Shown: positions 25,026 to 36,075 of the stretch, one piece after another
Position numbering within the stretch: the stretch's first letter is position 1
Layout: every line of letters begins with the position of its first letter
Source: Tyto alba
Lineage: Eukaryota; Chordata; Aves; Strigiformes; Tytonidae
Direction: 5' to 3'
Length of the DNA stretch: 64,000 nucleotides
Assembly: GCF_018691265.1 (NCBI RefSeq)
Contig: NW_024881272.1
Span: 25,099,323-25,163,322 of the forward strand
Made by a program: the position numbers and the translations under genes
The notes under the pieces: model-generated
Database searches by the model: none
What the model was told of the DNA's origin: nothing
Seen by the model: the letters and a program-made list of their open reading frames with translations, nothing else

Positions 25026-28000
25026 AATTTGAAGTAAAATGAACTATAACTGTCAAGAAATGTAAAATATATATCTTTTTTTGCATTTTAATTTGAAATG
25101 CAATGATTTTTTTTTTTTACCGGCTAGTTTTATGGAAAAAGGTTGTCTTCACATACCTTTTAAAGTAATGAATGTCATGCTTTTTCTCTGAGAAATACTC
25201 TTTGAGTCTCATAAATCAACATCGCTTACTGCCTTTTGTTTTTTCTCCACTGACTAAATGTAATAGGTTCTGTTAAACAAAACCAAAAAAGTTTGAGAGA
25301 TTGCCAAGTTGTTATTATGCATCTGCTTTTTTTTTTTTTTTTTTAGGAAAAATAGCTTTCAAATGAAAAAAAACAAAACCAGGAGAACTCCTAAAAATGG
25401 GAGGTGTGACACAGATTCTGGGGAAGAGGAAGAATTGAAAATATTTGTCATTGCACCGTGAATCTTTGACATCCTGAATGAATTTATTCTTTTGTCTGTC
25501 TTTCAGTATTTGTTCTAGTTTTGTGGATAAATGTGGGGAAAAGGGATATCTATAAAAAATGAACAGCTTTTAACTTGTCTAGAATTTTAAGGGGGTGACA
25601 AAATTGTGAGAAATGAATAGCAAAACTTCTTCTGAGACCAGAAGAGAAAGAATAAAAATGTCAGAATACATCAGCAAAAAAGTGCTGTGAGACATCTCCC
25701 TAGATATCAGCGTAAGCTTAATCTGGTATAGACAAGGAGTTCAGGGGAGAGTAAAATCCTCTAACTCCAAAGGTTTTGGCTTATTTTCAAGTGTTTATTT
25801 CAAAGGCAGTGTCTTAATATATATCATGTTGGTCGGAAGCAGGCACAATGGTAGAATCTTTGGAGACTTGTCCAAGCACTTTAATGTCAGCTGGAAACCA
25901 AGGTAAAATTCAAGGTACATTGAAATGAATTGCATGTGGATTAAGTTGGAAAAATATATTCAGTGAAGTAGACTGTGTTCTGAGCAGAATAATTAAAGAA
26001 AAATCAGTTGTTAAGTTTCATGGCTTTTTTTCCTAATAAGTATGTTTGACAGTCTAATTAATTATTTGTAAATGTTATGCTAATGTAATAAAGAGGCTCC
26101 TTGTTTTGTGGAGCATCAAGTGCTTGTTCTGAAGAATTGAATGTCTGAAATGACAAATATTCTATAGATATAAGTGAGAGGAAAATACAGCAAAAGCTTG
26201 GTATAGTCTCATACCTCTGCAGTTTCTTGTCCTTAGAACTCTTTAACTCTGTAAAGGAAGTGCTATCTCCATGTAAAAATTGTCTAGCTTGTACTTCAAA
26301 TGTAAATGTGGCCTTAGTGATGAAGTAAGAAGCAGAAAAGTTCGGGAAGAGTTTACAGAGAAGGCAAATATGCATATGTGAACCCCTGCTGCTGTGGTGA
26401 GGCTGCAGGAAGAATGCTGCTAGCCAGGAGTGTGGAAGAACTGAAGAGGATAGTGGAGGAAATCTTCTGTATGGTAAAATTTTGGGGGTATTTCTCAGTG
26501 TGTGCTTGCATGAGATATGAGATCTGTCTGTAATTTGTAGCTTTTATAGAACCACTTTCTATGGCAAAACAGCTCCTAGGCTGAGTTCATCATTTGTTTC
26601 CTGTGGGATTCTTGAATCTACAGGTTTTGTTTCGATGAACTTTTCAGTAATTAACAATACCTTTCATTAGGGGAACATGCAAGAGTTGGTACTGGATCCT
26701 TGAACTTTGGTTCTGTTGCCATTCTGATTAGAGTTATTCACTGCTGATGTTTAAGTCTGAATGTCTCCAAAGCATGAGGATTGTCTTATAATAAAGTAAG
26801 AGAATCCTGATTTTGGTAATGTCATCTAAATGTTTACTAAACAGAAATCATGTTTCTTCAGGACTAAAAAGGCTTCTCTGTTATCAAAAAAAGTGTTTCT
26901 TTTAAAAATGGTATTGTATTTGGAATGTAGCATCAGAGAAGCTAGTTTCCATTCTGTTCTAATGCCAGTTTAACTACAGAACAGGAAAGGTCACATAGTG
27001 AATTCAACATCATCTGTAAATATTAAAGTTTAATTGAAGATTCCTTTCCAAAGATGTTAGCTTTTGAAGGGGCTTGAGCCAAGGAGCTTGCTTCTGCCTG
27101 GAAGCTGGTGTCTCTTCTGAATATACGTTCTATGGTACAGTATGAAACCTGTAGGTCTGTAGATGAATGAACTTTTTCCTCCACCCTTGTCGACAGCAAA
27201 TTTACATTTCTATGGAAGATTAGTGGGTGTGCCGCCTTTCATAATGTATCGAATGTGGGGGATGGGGCAATCTTGCCCAGGAAACTAGAAACAGAAAATG
27301 CGTTGTGAAAGCCTGTTTATTGTGTAAACCTCGAGGATTTTAGATGTATTTTCAGCATTTCTTCTCCCTGGAGCCAAGCCTCATAAGCGGAGTTGTTTGT
27401 TGTTCCGAATGTGTTCCTGTTATGGTTCATTGTTAATGCACAGCTTTGCTCCAAAGGTTTATCAAACTGAATCTTGTAAATAGGCAGGAAATCCAGAAGA
27501 AATTCAGACAAGCTGTCAGGCGAGTTTCCTTAGGTTGACTGCCAAGTATATATATTTTTTTAAATTTTTTAAAAACAAATTACCCATCAACCTTTCTTGT
27601 TTCAGTAGTCTGTCAGTTTATCTCAAAGGGACACATTTTAAAATCTCCAGATAAACATAGCTGGATCAAAATAAATATTCCCCCCTCCCCCTCCCCAACA
27701 CTTAAGTTTCAGATTGACAGTGAAACATTTGGCTCATTTTGGTTGCACAGACAAATGTTACCAAAGATTTAAAAAAATTCCACTGAAATTGTCAGCTGAT
27801 AATCTTTGGGAGAGTGATCTTTTTTTCCAGCAGACAATATGTTATATAAGGAAATGTTATATCTTTAAGGTTTGCCACAGCTTGATGTTCTGTTGCTTTT
27901 GGTTTTGACTAAATAGAATAAGAAATAAAATTAATTTTGAATCATGAAAAATGTAAATTTTAAATTTCAGTATTTTGGATCGAGGAATTGTTCCAAAAAG

Positions 28001-29994
28001 TTCTTTCATAGTAAAAATATGCAATAAAAAGCATTACATCTTGTTGCAGACAATGGGTCTTCACCACTAGATTATCCTATCGTGTAGTGTTGATGTCCTT
28101 CATACCACATCTCCCGTGATGGGGTCCCAGTTGTGCTGAGATGCTTTCTGATGTTTCTGTAGTCAATACTAAATATCACTAGTTGCTACTATTTTCTAAG
28201 TTGAAGATGTAAGTGGACTTAGACCTATGGTGTTATGAGTTTAAGGTGTGCAGCTATTGGTTTCGCTTAAGCTATACTAGAGAGTACACACATATATGAT
28301 CCACAATGTAATGATCTGATTGCTAAGATAACCTCTACTGGTTTTGCTTTTACGGTAATGGTAGATTTCCATTCTGATGCAATAGTATAGACTACAAAGA
28401 TGGCAGGATGCAGTGCCAAAAACCTGAAAGGACTAGGAATTCATAGCAAGATGAATCGCTCCCTTCTTCATATTTTAGTTAATTCTTAATAAACTGGATG
28501 AAACTTCTTCCATGAGTGTTGAGTAATTCTTGAATTATGCCTCAAGTTTCAATTACAATTTAGGATATGTAGAAGGTGCTTTATATTCAGCATAAATACT
28601 ACAACAAGCAAACTGAACACAGCTCAAAGATGAGCCATGTGATTCTACGCAGATACTTCTCTGTGCAGATGTATATGCGCTCTCTAATATAGTAGATACA
28701 GACTCCTTTCTTATTTATCCCCCTTTGCAGTTTCTTTGGTGATGAGAAAATGTGAGTAATAGGATAATAGCTTATTCACAATTTCTCAATTATTTTTTTG
28801 TAAGATGTATTGTACATAGGAACAGTGATACTACTTCATAGCGACTTGCTGTGGTCATCAGTTTCTTAACTGTGAAATTGGTAGGCCTTTGGTCATCTTC
28901 CACTGATGCTATTTGAAAACGTGTAGGCTACAGAATAACTGAAAGAATTGTTGCTTTGATTATATTGAAGTTAACGGGTGGAAAACTCCAGTCATCTTCA
29001 GACAGTTATTAGAACTGTTAAAACCTCTCAGATTTTTCTTCTACAAGACAGGAGTAATAGATTTTGGTAGCAGGCAGTGGAAGGAGGTCTGAATCAGCAT
29101 GCATGAGAAGAGATTTCTTCTTATCAACAGAAATGAAATGCTGACCAAAATCTAACAGCAAACCCCTGTTAGATGGTTTGCTCTGAGAGGTAGGGTAGGG
29201 TTGGTTGCTGTCTCGTATGTAAGGAGTAAAATTCCAGGTCCTCTTAATTCTTGAATGTCTTGTCATACTTGTCACTTCCTGTGATAACTAAAGGAGATTG
29301 AGTTCCTGAAGTCTTTTAGCTAATCTTTTTCTACACTGAAAACATTTGTTTTGGAGCTTTCCATTTTATCAATACTCATCTTGAAATACAGGTAACAGAC
29401 ATGGTTTTCCACAGTGATCTCACCAACATCATATACAGAGACAATACCACTCATTTATGACATGTAAGTTCTTTTGGTCTGTTCAGGGCTTACATGAGCT
29501 GTCATAACTATCACACTATTTTTAGAATTATTTTTCAGTTTATAATTTCACTGTTACACCTAGTTTCTTGTGGAGTTGATGCCTTTTAGGATGTAAGACA
29601 CTGTTGTCTTCAGCAAGCACTATCTTTGTATTTTCTACCTAAATAAAAATGTAGAGTGATTATACTGGGTGAGCCCATTATCTTATCTCTGACAGCAGTT
29701 GATAGCAGGTGTCTTAAGTCAGAGTCTCTTCCCAGAACACTTGCAGCTGTTTGTGACTCTGGGTTGTCTTCAGTGTTTTCCTCTTTTAAGAGTTCTTGGC
29801 ATATTCTTCAGTGAATTTGCCCAGAGGCTTTTAGCCATGCTTGTGATTTTTTTCAGCTTTTTACAGCAAGAAATAGCCCAATGTGACTATTGTGTAAAGC
29901 AGTACCTCCTTTTGTTTCTTTGGAAATTGCTCATAGCCTCACTTAATTCATTCCAGTATTGGCAAGCTGATAAACTGTCCTTCCCTACTTACCA
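25026..29994 (+). other. MAST2: MAST2 giant intron, central part
   Basis: AT-rich intronic DNA with a T-run at about 25328..25345. A more balanced segment at about 27180..27450 contains scattered CpGs (GTCGACAGC, GTGCCGCC, CATAAGCGGAG) and is a candidate conserved noncoding element. No exon or RNA gene was recognised. Confidence 0.6.
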
Positions 29995-30120
29995 GACTGA
30001 CCATTGCAGGAACATCTTACTGGAAGTTCACGGCTCTTTCCATTTCTCGATGTCTTCAAGTCAAGATTGAATAGCTTTTTCAGAGAGAGTGCTGGAGCCA
30101 ACAGGAATTGGTTGGATTAC
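29995..30120 (+). mobile_element. Ancient CR1/L3-type LINE 3'-end fragment
   Basis: The phrase running from the GGAACATCTTACTGGAAG area through GATGTCTTCAAGTCAAGATTGAATAG to GAGCCAACAGGAATTGGTTGG has the layout of the CR1/L3 3' terminal region (accepted form approximately ...TGGATTCTCCATCTCTTGGAG, then CTTTAAATCAAGACTGGATG, then a TTATTGGGCT-like segment). It is well diverged. It lacks a recognisable 3' tail and is not autonomous. Confidence 0.5.
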
Positions 30121-33100
30121 GTCCAAATGATTCCAATACCACACTACCCTTTCTCTTTTCTTGTTGCTGCAGAGCAAAGCAAAATGTATCCTGGATTTTT
30201 TAATTTGATTGAGAAAGGAAGAATTGAGTTAGGAGCTTGCTAATGTTATTGGTGAACAAACTCTGAATTTCCTCTTTTTATCTCCCTATTTTTTTTTTTT
30301 TTTAGTGAAGCTGAGTGCTAGGGTAGATACTGTAATTCTTAAAGGTCAAATATTACATGACCTGCTTATTTTAAACTTCTGATAAACAGATATTTTATTA
30401 GACCCTTTCTAAATGATGCTTGCAGCTGAAAACTGAGAAATTTGTTTTATGTTTAACTTTTTATATAATTGATAAAATATTTTGTGTACTTACGTTTCTT
30501 TAATAACTTTCAGTAGTATATCTCTTAGTGAAAATCTCTCATACAAATACCTTCTTATCTTTCATTGGAGACTTACCTGCAGACCTTCTAGGGTGTTAAA
30601 ATGAATGTCTAAGGATGGCGTAATCTCTTGATGAAATGACAGATAAAATTCTAAAGGCAGTATTTTGTAAGAAAAATTTTCCATGTTAGAGAGTTGCTTT
30701 TAAATTCTATTTGTCCTTTGCTTGGTTCAGTTTGGTACTAAGTATTTTCTTTTACCCTCTTTAATTCTTGCTTTTCTGTGGTAGATTTTGCTGAAGGTGG
30801 AAAAAGGAGAGGAGGTGAGTGTTAACAGTTAAATAGGAGGGAAGTAAAGATGGTCACCACATTGGGGTTGCTTTTGGTGGTGGTTTTTGATCTGACATTT
30901 AAATAAGAATTGTTTGCTCTGAAGAAGGGAAGGGGAGAGGGAAGCTAGAGGAAAAACCATGCCTGCTTTTCTGCAGCAGCCCTGATTGGCTTCCCTACCC
31001 CAGAAACTGGGTAAGTGTGGCAGGCAGCCAATTTGAAAGCATTCGCCCCAAGAAAGCTTGAAATTTGGACGAGAACAGATGATTCTCATGGTATTTTGAG
31101 ACTCGTGCCAGCCTCAATCAATTACAAGTCACTTGTGAAGACATTCTGAGAACTGGCAATGTCTGAATATTAAGGTAAATAATCCAGGAAAGATTAGATG
31201 TATATGGGCTAATGAGAATGTTTTCAGGTGTGTTATAGAAATAAGTGGAGTTATATAATATTGTTATCAGGCTTAAACCTTTTCATTTAGTAGCTGATTT
31301 AGGAGGAAAATACAACGTGAATGATATTGTTTAATTGTTAAGATTCCTTGATTCTTCTCACAATACATGTTTCTTAATGCTAGTGGCTTTAGTCAGAAGA
31401 GGTAAGACCAGTGATCCATTTAGTGCATGGTCTAATATAAACATTCCTAAAACCTATTATAGACTAAAATAAACTGCAAAATGTATGCAATATATCTGAG
31501 TATGCATGCCAGAATGTTTTATTTCTGTGAAATTTTTTTTTTAAGTAAAAATAGAATTTGTTTGACAGTAATGCCTGATAAGTGAAATTACAGTATTTGG
31601 TATATTTTTCCGAAGAAGCTTATTTGATGGCAAAATGCAGGAACTGAAATCCATCATAAATATTATCACAGTGAAGAAATATGATCATCTTATGTTTCAG
31701 TCTGCTTTTAAACAGAGCTTTATCTGCATTTTTTTGTTGTTGTTCTCCCTGGTGACAGATTCTTAAGTTCTCATGCAGAGTTTTGTGCATGGCTTGGCTT
31801 GATGTTTCTCAGTTACATTTGCAAAAGGAGATACTGTTCCTTTAAAATCAAGTGCCTCATTGAGTTGTTTTTACTATTGCACTGCTTTTTTATATGGTAC
31901 AGTATACTCCATGCAAATGAGCTGCCTGCTCTGCCTCTGGGTGGCTGCTTGCCCTGGTGGGGAGCTCACAAAGACTCTGCAGACCTAATTCAGCATTCAG
32001 TTGTTTAAAACGGCAGATGGAAGGAGGTATCGGCAAGATGAGGATTTATTAGCTACTCACAATAAAAGACCACACTCGCTCCGCAGAGGATCAGAAAAAG
32101 CCTGGTGAATGGGATTGAGTTGTATCTGCTTTCAGCTGACTTTACAATGATGTGTTTAGCTCATGTGATTCGGTCACTTAGCATGAAGATCAGCTAAAGA
32201 TTTTCATGTAAATATATATTCCTTTAAGCGCCATCAACCTGCGTGCTTGTATTGAGACTTCTTTTGGTTTGCAGCTGTCATAACTGTGGGAACAGGAACA
32301 CTTCATCGAGCTGTGGTAGGCAGCCTACGGTCTGGGCTCTCGGTGGTGTTTCATTTGCACACTTCAGGATGTCTGGCTGAAATCCCCTCATAAACACAGC
32401 TCTTGATGAAGTTTGATTTCTTTTATGTATCTTGTGAAATCCTTCAGAAGCTGAAGTGAGGTACTTTTAAAATACAGTATTTATATTCAGAAGTTATAAA
32501 TAGGCTCTTCCTAAGCTTTTATCAGGAGATGAAATCTGTTGCTTTAGCTTTCTGCTAAAAAAATTGAAGGTCGTTGCGGCAGTAGGTTGTTCATTACATT
32601 TGCAATATTTCCTTTTATCCTTTCTCATATAGAAGGGGCATGTGTAGGAGAAAGGCTCCTTGACATGCTCAGTAATTTAAATAATACTGGGATGAACATA
32701 CCTAGATTTTTATTTTTAATGAAATGGTGTTTGGTATAGCTAGAATCATTATTGTTTATTTTTCAACACAGGCTGTATGTTCATATTTTAAAATGGGATT
32801 GGGTTAATTTACATAAAGGGGCAAAGCCTTTTTTGACCTTGCTGGAACTGTCTGTGTGAAGGTAGCTGGAAAACAGAAACTGCAGGATAGACTGAAAAAG
32901 CCTCAGCTGAACTGTGCTTTTTATTTTTTTTTTTTTGCCTTTTTGCCATGGATGACGATGAGGGAAGGGCTTCTTAAGCCAGCTCTGTCAGTGATGAATA
33001 GATGAATGAATTTTTAAATGTTCAGAACTTGCAACATGTGTTCAAGACCCTTCAGCACGTAAGAGTCGCAAGATCTCAGCAGTGACCTAAAGAATGTGCT

Positions 33101-33700
33101 GTGCCTGCTGCATATGATGAGACAAGCATACCTCAGAGATAGCAGAAACAAAAGAATGTACGACAGTATCTGAAGAATCTGACATTGGCTTTGTTGTACA
33201 GAGGAGTAAAGGAATTTTTCAAAATTTGGAAAATTAAAATTTCTATTTTTTCATAGTGAGGTGTTTCCATATTTTAAATCGTACTGTATCCTGTGTCCAC
33301 AATCCACAGAATTGATTTTTTTAGTTAAGTGTGACTCTGTGTTTTTTAAAGGAAATGTGACCTGGATTTTGTGAGCTTATTATAAACAGTAAATGAAGGC
33401 AGCTGTTGTAGTTTACTGATCCCATATAACAGCTCAAGTAAATTCAAATAAAACAAAAATATGTGTGTGTGTGTGTGGGATCTGAATTAAATTCCACTTT
33501 TTGGCCTTACATGGACTTGTGGATTATTATATGTTTCTAGACAGTTGTGTATATGAGGGGAATGAGACATCCAACCTTGAAAAGATTTAGGAAAGTCAAA
33601 CAGATTTTTTCCAGTATGACCTGCTAAATCTGCCACAAAAGAGGCAGGCAAAATTACGTACAGATAGTCAGAGACCGTGGCTGCAGTTCTTCATGACAGG
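30121..33700 (+). other. MAST2: MAST2 giant intron upstream of the alternative first exon
   Basis: Intronic DNA with a T-run near 30290..30304 and a TG-repeat at about 33461..33477. A notable balanced-composition interval, 31900..32400, includes an octamer ATGCAAAT at 31911..31918 and few homopolymers. It lies about 1.5-2 kb upstream of the alternative first exon and may contain regulatory DNA. No mobile element was recognised. Confidence 0.6.
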
Positions 33701-33718
33701 CAAGTGAAAGACCATGTC

Positions 33719-33728
33719 CTATTTTTAG
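33719..33728 (+). promoter_or_regulatory. MEF2-type / TATA-like element (CTATTTTTAG)
   Basis: CTATTTTTAG is a perfect match to the MEF2 consensus YTAWWWWTAR, 131 bases upstream of the alternative start codon. In this position it could also serve as a TATA-like core element placing transcription initiation near 33750. That is inference; no transcript evidence is available. Confidence 0.45.
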
Positions 33729-33733
33729 CAAGT

Positions 33734-33764
33734 GGACGGAGGGGGGTTGGGAGGGGGAGAAAAG
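33734..33764 (+). promoter_or_regulatory. G-rich proximal promoter tract
   Basis: A purine tract with G-runs of 6, 3 and 5 (33741..33746, 33749..33751, 33753..33757), embedded in AT-rich intron just upstream of the alternative first exon. It offers Sp1/KLF/MAZ-type binding and possibly a quadruplex. Confidence 0.4.
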
Positions 33765-33774
33765 TTTGAAAATA

Positions 33775-33795
33775 ATGGACTTCTTTAACAGTTAG
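33775..33795 (+). other. Possible 6-codon upstream ORF in the alternative 5' leader
   Basis: ATG GAC TTC TTT AAC AGT TAG, in frame with but terminated before the main start at 33859. It matters only if transcription starts upstream of 33775. Confidence 0.3.
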
Positions 33796-33858
33796 AGAGC
33801 AAAGCTAGCCAGACGCAAACGAGCTTTAGCAGGAATTTGTGATCAGCAGAGTTGAAAT

Positions 33859-33897
33859 ATGGATGATTCAAGTATTCTTCGAAGAAGAGGTCTGCAG
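33859..33897 (+). CDS. MAST2: Alternative first coding exon of MAST2 (short N-terminus)
   Basis: The exon encodes MDDSSILRRRGLQ and ends at a perfect donor CAG|GTAAGT. The start has a strong Kozak context (A at -3, G at +4). In-frame stops at 33853..33855 (TGA) and 33793..33795 (TAG) mean no upstream exon could read through, so this is a first coding exon. It ends in phase 0, exactly like the 7717..7859 exon, so both can join the same KELSLPRRG-type exon. As I recall, human MAST3 begins with a near-identical peptide (MDESSLLRRRGLQ) directly followed by KELSLPRRG, which supports the call strongly. The predicted isoform would lack everything encoded upstream, including the RQLSQDD and RMRNQS regions. 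The 5' UTR probably begins around 33740..33780. Confidence 0.85.
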
Positions 33898-35895
33898 GTA
33901 AGTGTAACTTCAGTCTACTTTTTTTTTTTTTTTTCTCTCCTGCTTTAAATGTCAACAGTCTCATAAAAATGCTGACAATCTTTTAAAGTAAATTCGGATG
34001 GCAGAGTATGTAACAGTGGTGCTAGAATTTGAGTTTTTCAGTTTTCACTTAGTGTATATTTTATTAATTAGAAGTAGGATTTTTGTATAAAGTGGTAAAA
34101 TACAGTTTAACTTCTTGGTTTATATCCAGTAGTCTTGTGAATATTCTTATGGAAAGAAGTGAAGTCTAAACTATGAGTCCTACATTATTTTTCAAACTTC
34201 GCTTTTACAGGTACTTATGGAAATCTGTTGAGTGGCTTTTCAGACTTGCCTTAGAGTAGCCATTTTAGTTGAGCATTCTTTAGAAATGAAATGTCAGAGT
34301 GAATATTCTCATTTATTTTAGAGCTATGCTTCTTTACTAGTTCAAATGCACAGTAATCCAAAAGCAGACTGCAATTCTACAATGCAAGCTATTTATATTT
34401 TATTTTCAACAACTATCATTAGGTTGAAATAAATACTCCTGCAATTTGTTTTGAACTTTAACATACTGATGAGGTTTTATTTAATAGTGGTGCTATGGAA
34501 GTTTTATTCAATTGCAATGGTATGACAAATACGGTAATCTGTGTTAATGTCAGTGGTGTATGATGACTGAACTGATGATTTGTATGGAGTAAAACAGCTG
34601 GAAGTGACTGATCTTCAAAATATTGTGTGAGCTGGGCATGGAATAGAAATTTGCTTGAAAGACCTGGATTCCTTTTTTCGCATTGTAGTAGGATATAACC
34701 TATTACATACTTGCTAGCATAAGTAATTGTTTATAGACCATGAACCTTGCCTATTAAACAATAGAACAGGCATGGTTAATTTAACTTCCTTTGAGGAAAA
34801 TAAATTTACCATTTTCCCATAATAATGTTTGTACCTTACTGATGCTTTAAGGCAATTACAGAATTTTTGTTGCATTATCTGAATGCTTTATGTCTCACCT
34901 TTTTATATTTTGTGTATATTTTGATTTTCTTTGTGCAAGTTTATTAATATTACTGAAATAGCTTGACACAGAATGCTACATATAACATGGTGACAGTGTG
35001 TTATGGTAGTGCATTTGCTCATCATAAAATTAGCTGAAATTAATTTTTGTATACCGGAGTATATAGGAATAAGGAAGATTGTTTTTGGATAAACTGGTAT
35101 TTATTTCCAATGTATTTAACTAGTTGGAACTTCATAACCAAGCAAATTGTTTCTGACTACAGATAATCGAAGTTTTCCAAGCCCTGTATGCTGATTGTTT
35201 AGAGCTTTCCTGAGGCTAGGATTTCTTTGGGATGTTGTATCCGTTTGTTTGATGTGTGGGGGAGTGGTTTTCTTGATGGTGCTTCAGGGAAGTATTGGAG
35301 AAGAAAGGGAGGTTGGAGGAGCCCACATGTCTGCCAGTGTCAGCAGAAGACATTGCTGGCAGTGAGGATGCAATGCCCCTGGTTTAGCTGTGTAGTATGG
35401 TGGAATTTGATAATTTTAGTAGTCTTGAGTATTTACTGTCTATATGTAGTGGTGTGTTTGTATCCACTTGTGTAAGTGTGTATAAATACCCATGCATATA
35501 TATAGGTGTAATTAATATCTGCATAAAAAATGCTTTGGGAACTAAAGAAAATATGCTAAAAGGACATCAGGAAGGCAGGTATGTAAGTCCAAAAGGAAGT
35601 TAATACTGGACTTCTAAAAACTCTACTCCAAGATACAAGAAGAAATTGTGGCTCAGAAAAATGACCATTTTACAATGGTTATTTTACAATTTCAGGTTTA
35701 ACAATCAGGAGAAAATACAAAGCTGTTGGCTCACATTGGCACTCCCAAGACAATTTGTTTTAATTACTTTTTTAGGGGAGCTGGGTGAGTTTGGAAAGCC
35801 ACTGATGAAAAAAAAATACATTTTCCTAGTTCAAATTGGATATTGATGGCTTTTAAAATGAACATCACAGCCTAAATTAAGTCCTTTAATCTAAT
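33898..35895 (+). other. MAST2: MAST2 giant intron after the alternative exon
   Basis: Begins GTAAGTGTAAC and has a T-run at about 33920..33934. The rest is AT-rich with no recognised element. Confidence 0.65.
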
Positions 35896-35899
35896 GTCT

Positions 35900-36075
35900 C
35901 TACTCAAAGCAGTGCTAATTCCAAAGTTAGATCAGGTTGCCGAAGGTCTTGTCCGGGCTGATGTTGAGTATTTCTAGGGCTGGAGATTTTGCAGCCTTTC
36001 TTGGCACCTGTTCTGGTACTTAATCACTTGCACTGTGAAAATATTGTTTCCTTTATATTTTAATATGGAAGAACA
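35900..36075 (-). mobile_element. CR1 LINE fragment, antisense to MAST2
   Basis: The + strand reads ATCAGGTTGCCGAAGGTCTT, GTCCGGGCTGATGTTGAG, TATTTCTAGGGCTGGAGATT, TTGCAGCCTTTCTTGGCACC, TGTTCTGGTACTTAATCACT, TGCACTGTGAAAATATTG. This is the reverse complement of the widely seen avian CR1 3'-UTR segment (GAACAGGTTGCCCAGAGAGG...GGAGATATTCAAAACTCGACTGGACAAGG...). It is about 20-25% diverged by eye. The sense 5' side would lie beyond 36075, and the true 3' tail is missing. Confidence 0.8.

Noticed and set aside
29699..30070. 123-codon + strand open frame rich in Leu/Phe
   Set aside because: It runs into the CR1/L3-like 3'-end fragment and looks like AT-rich noise. No signal peptide or family resemblance was convincing.
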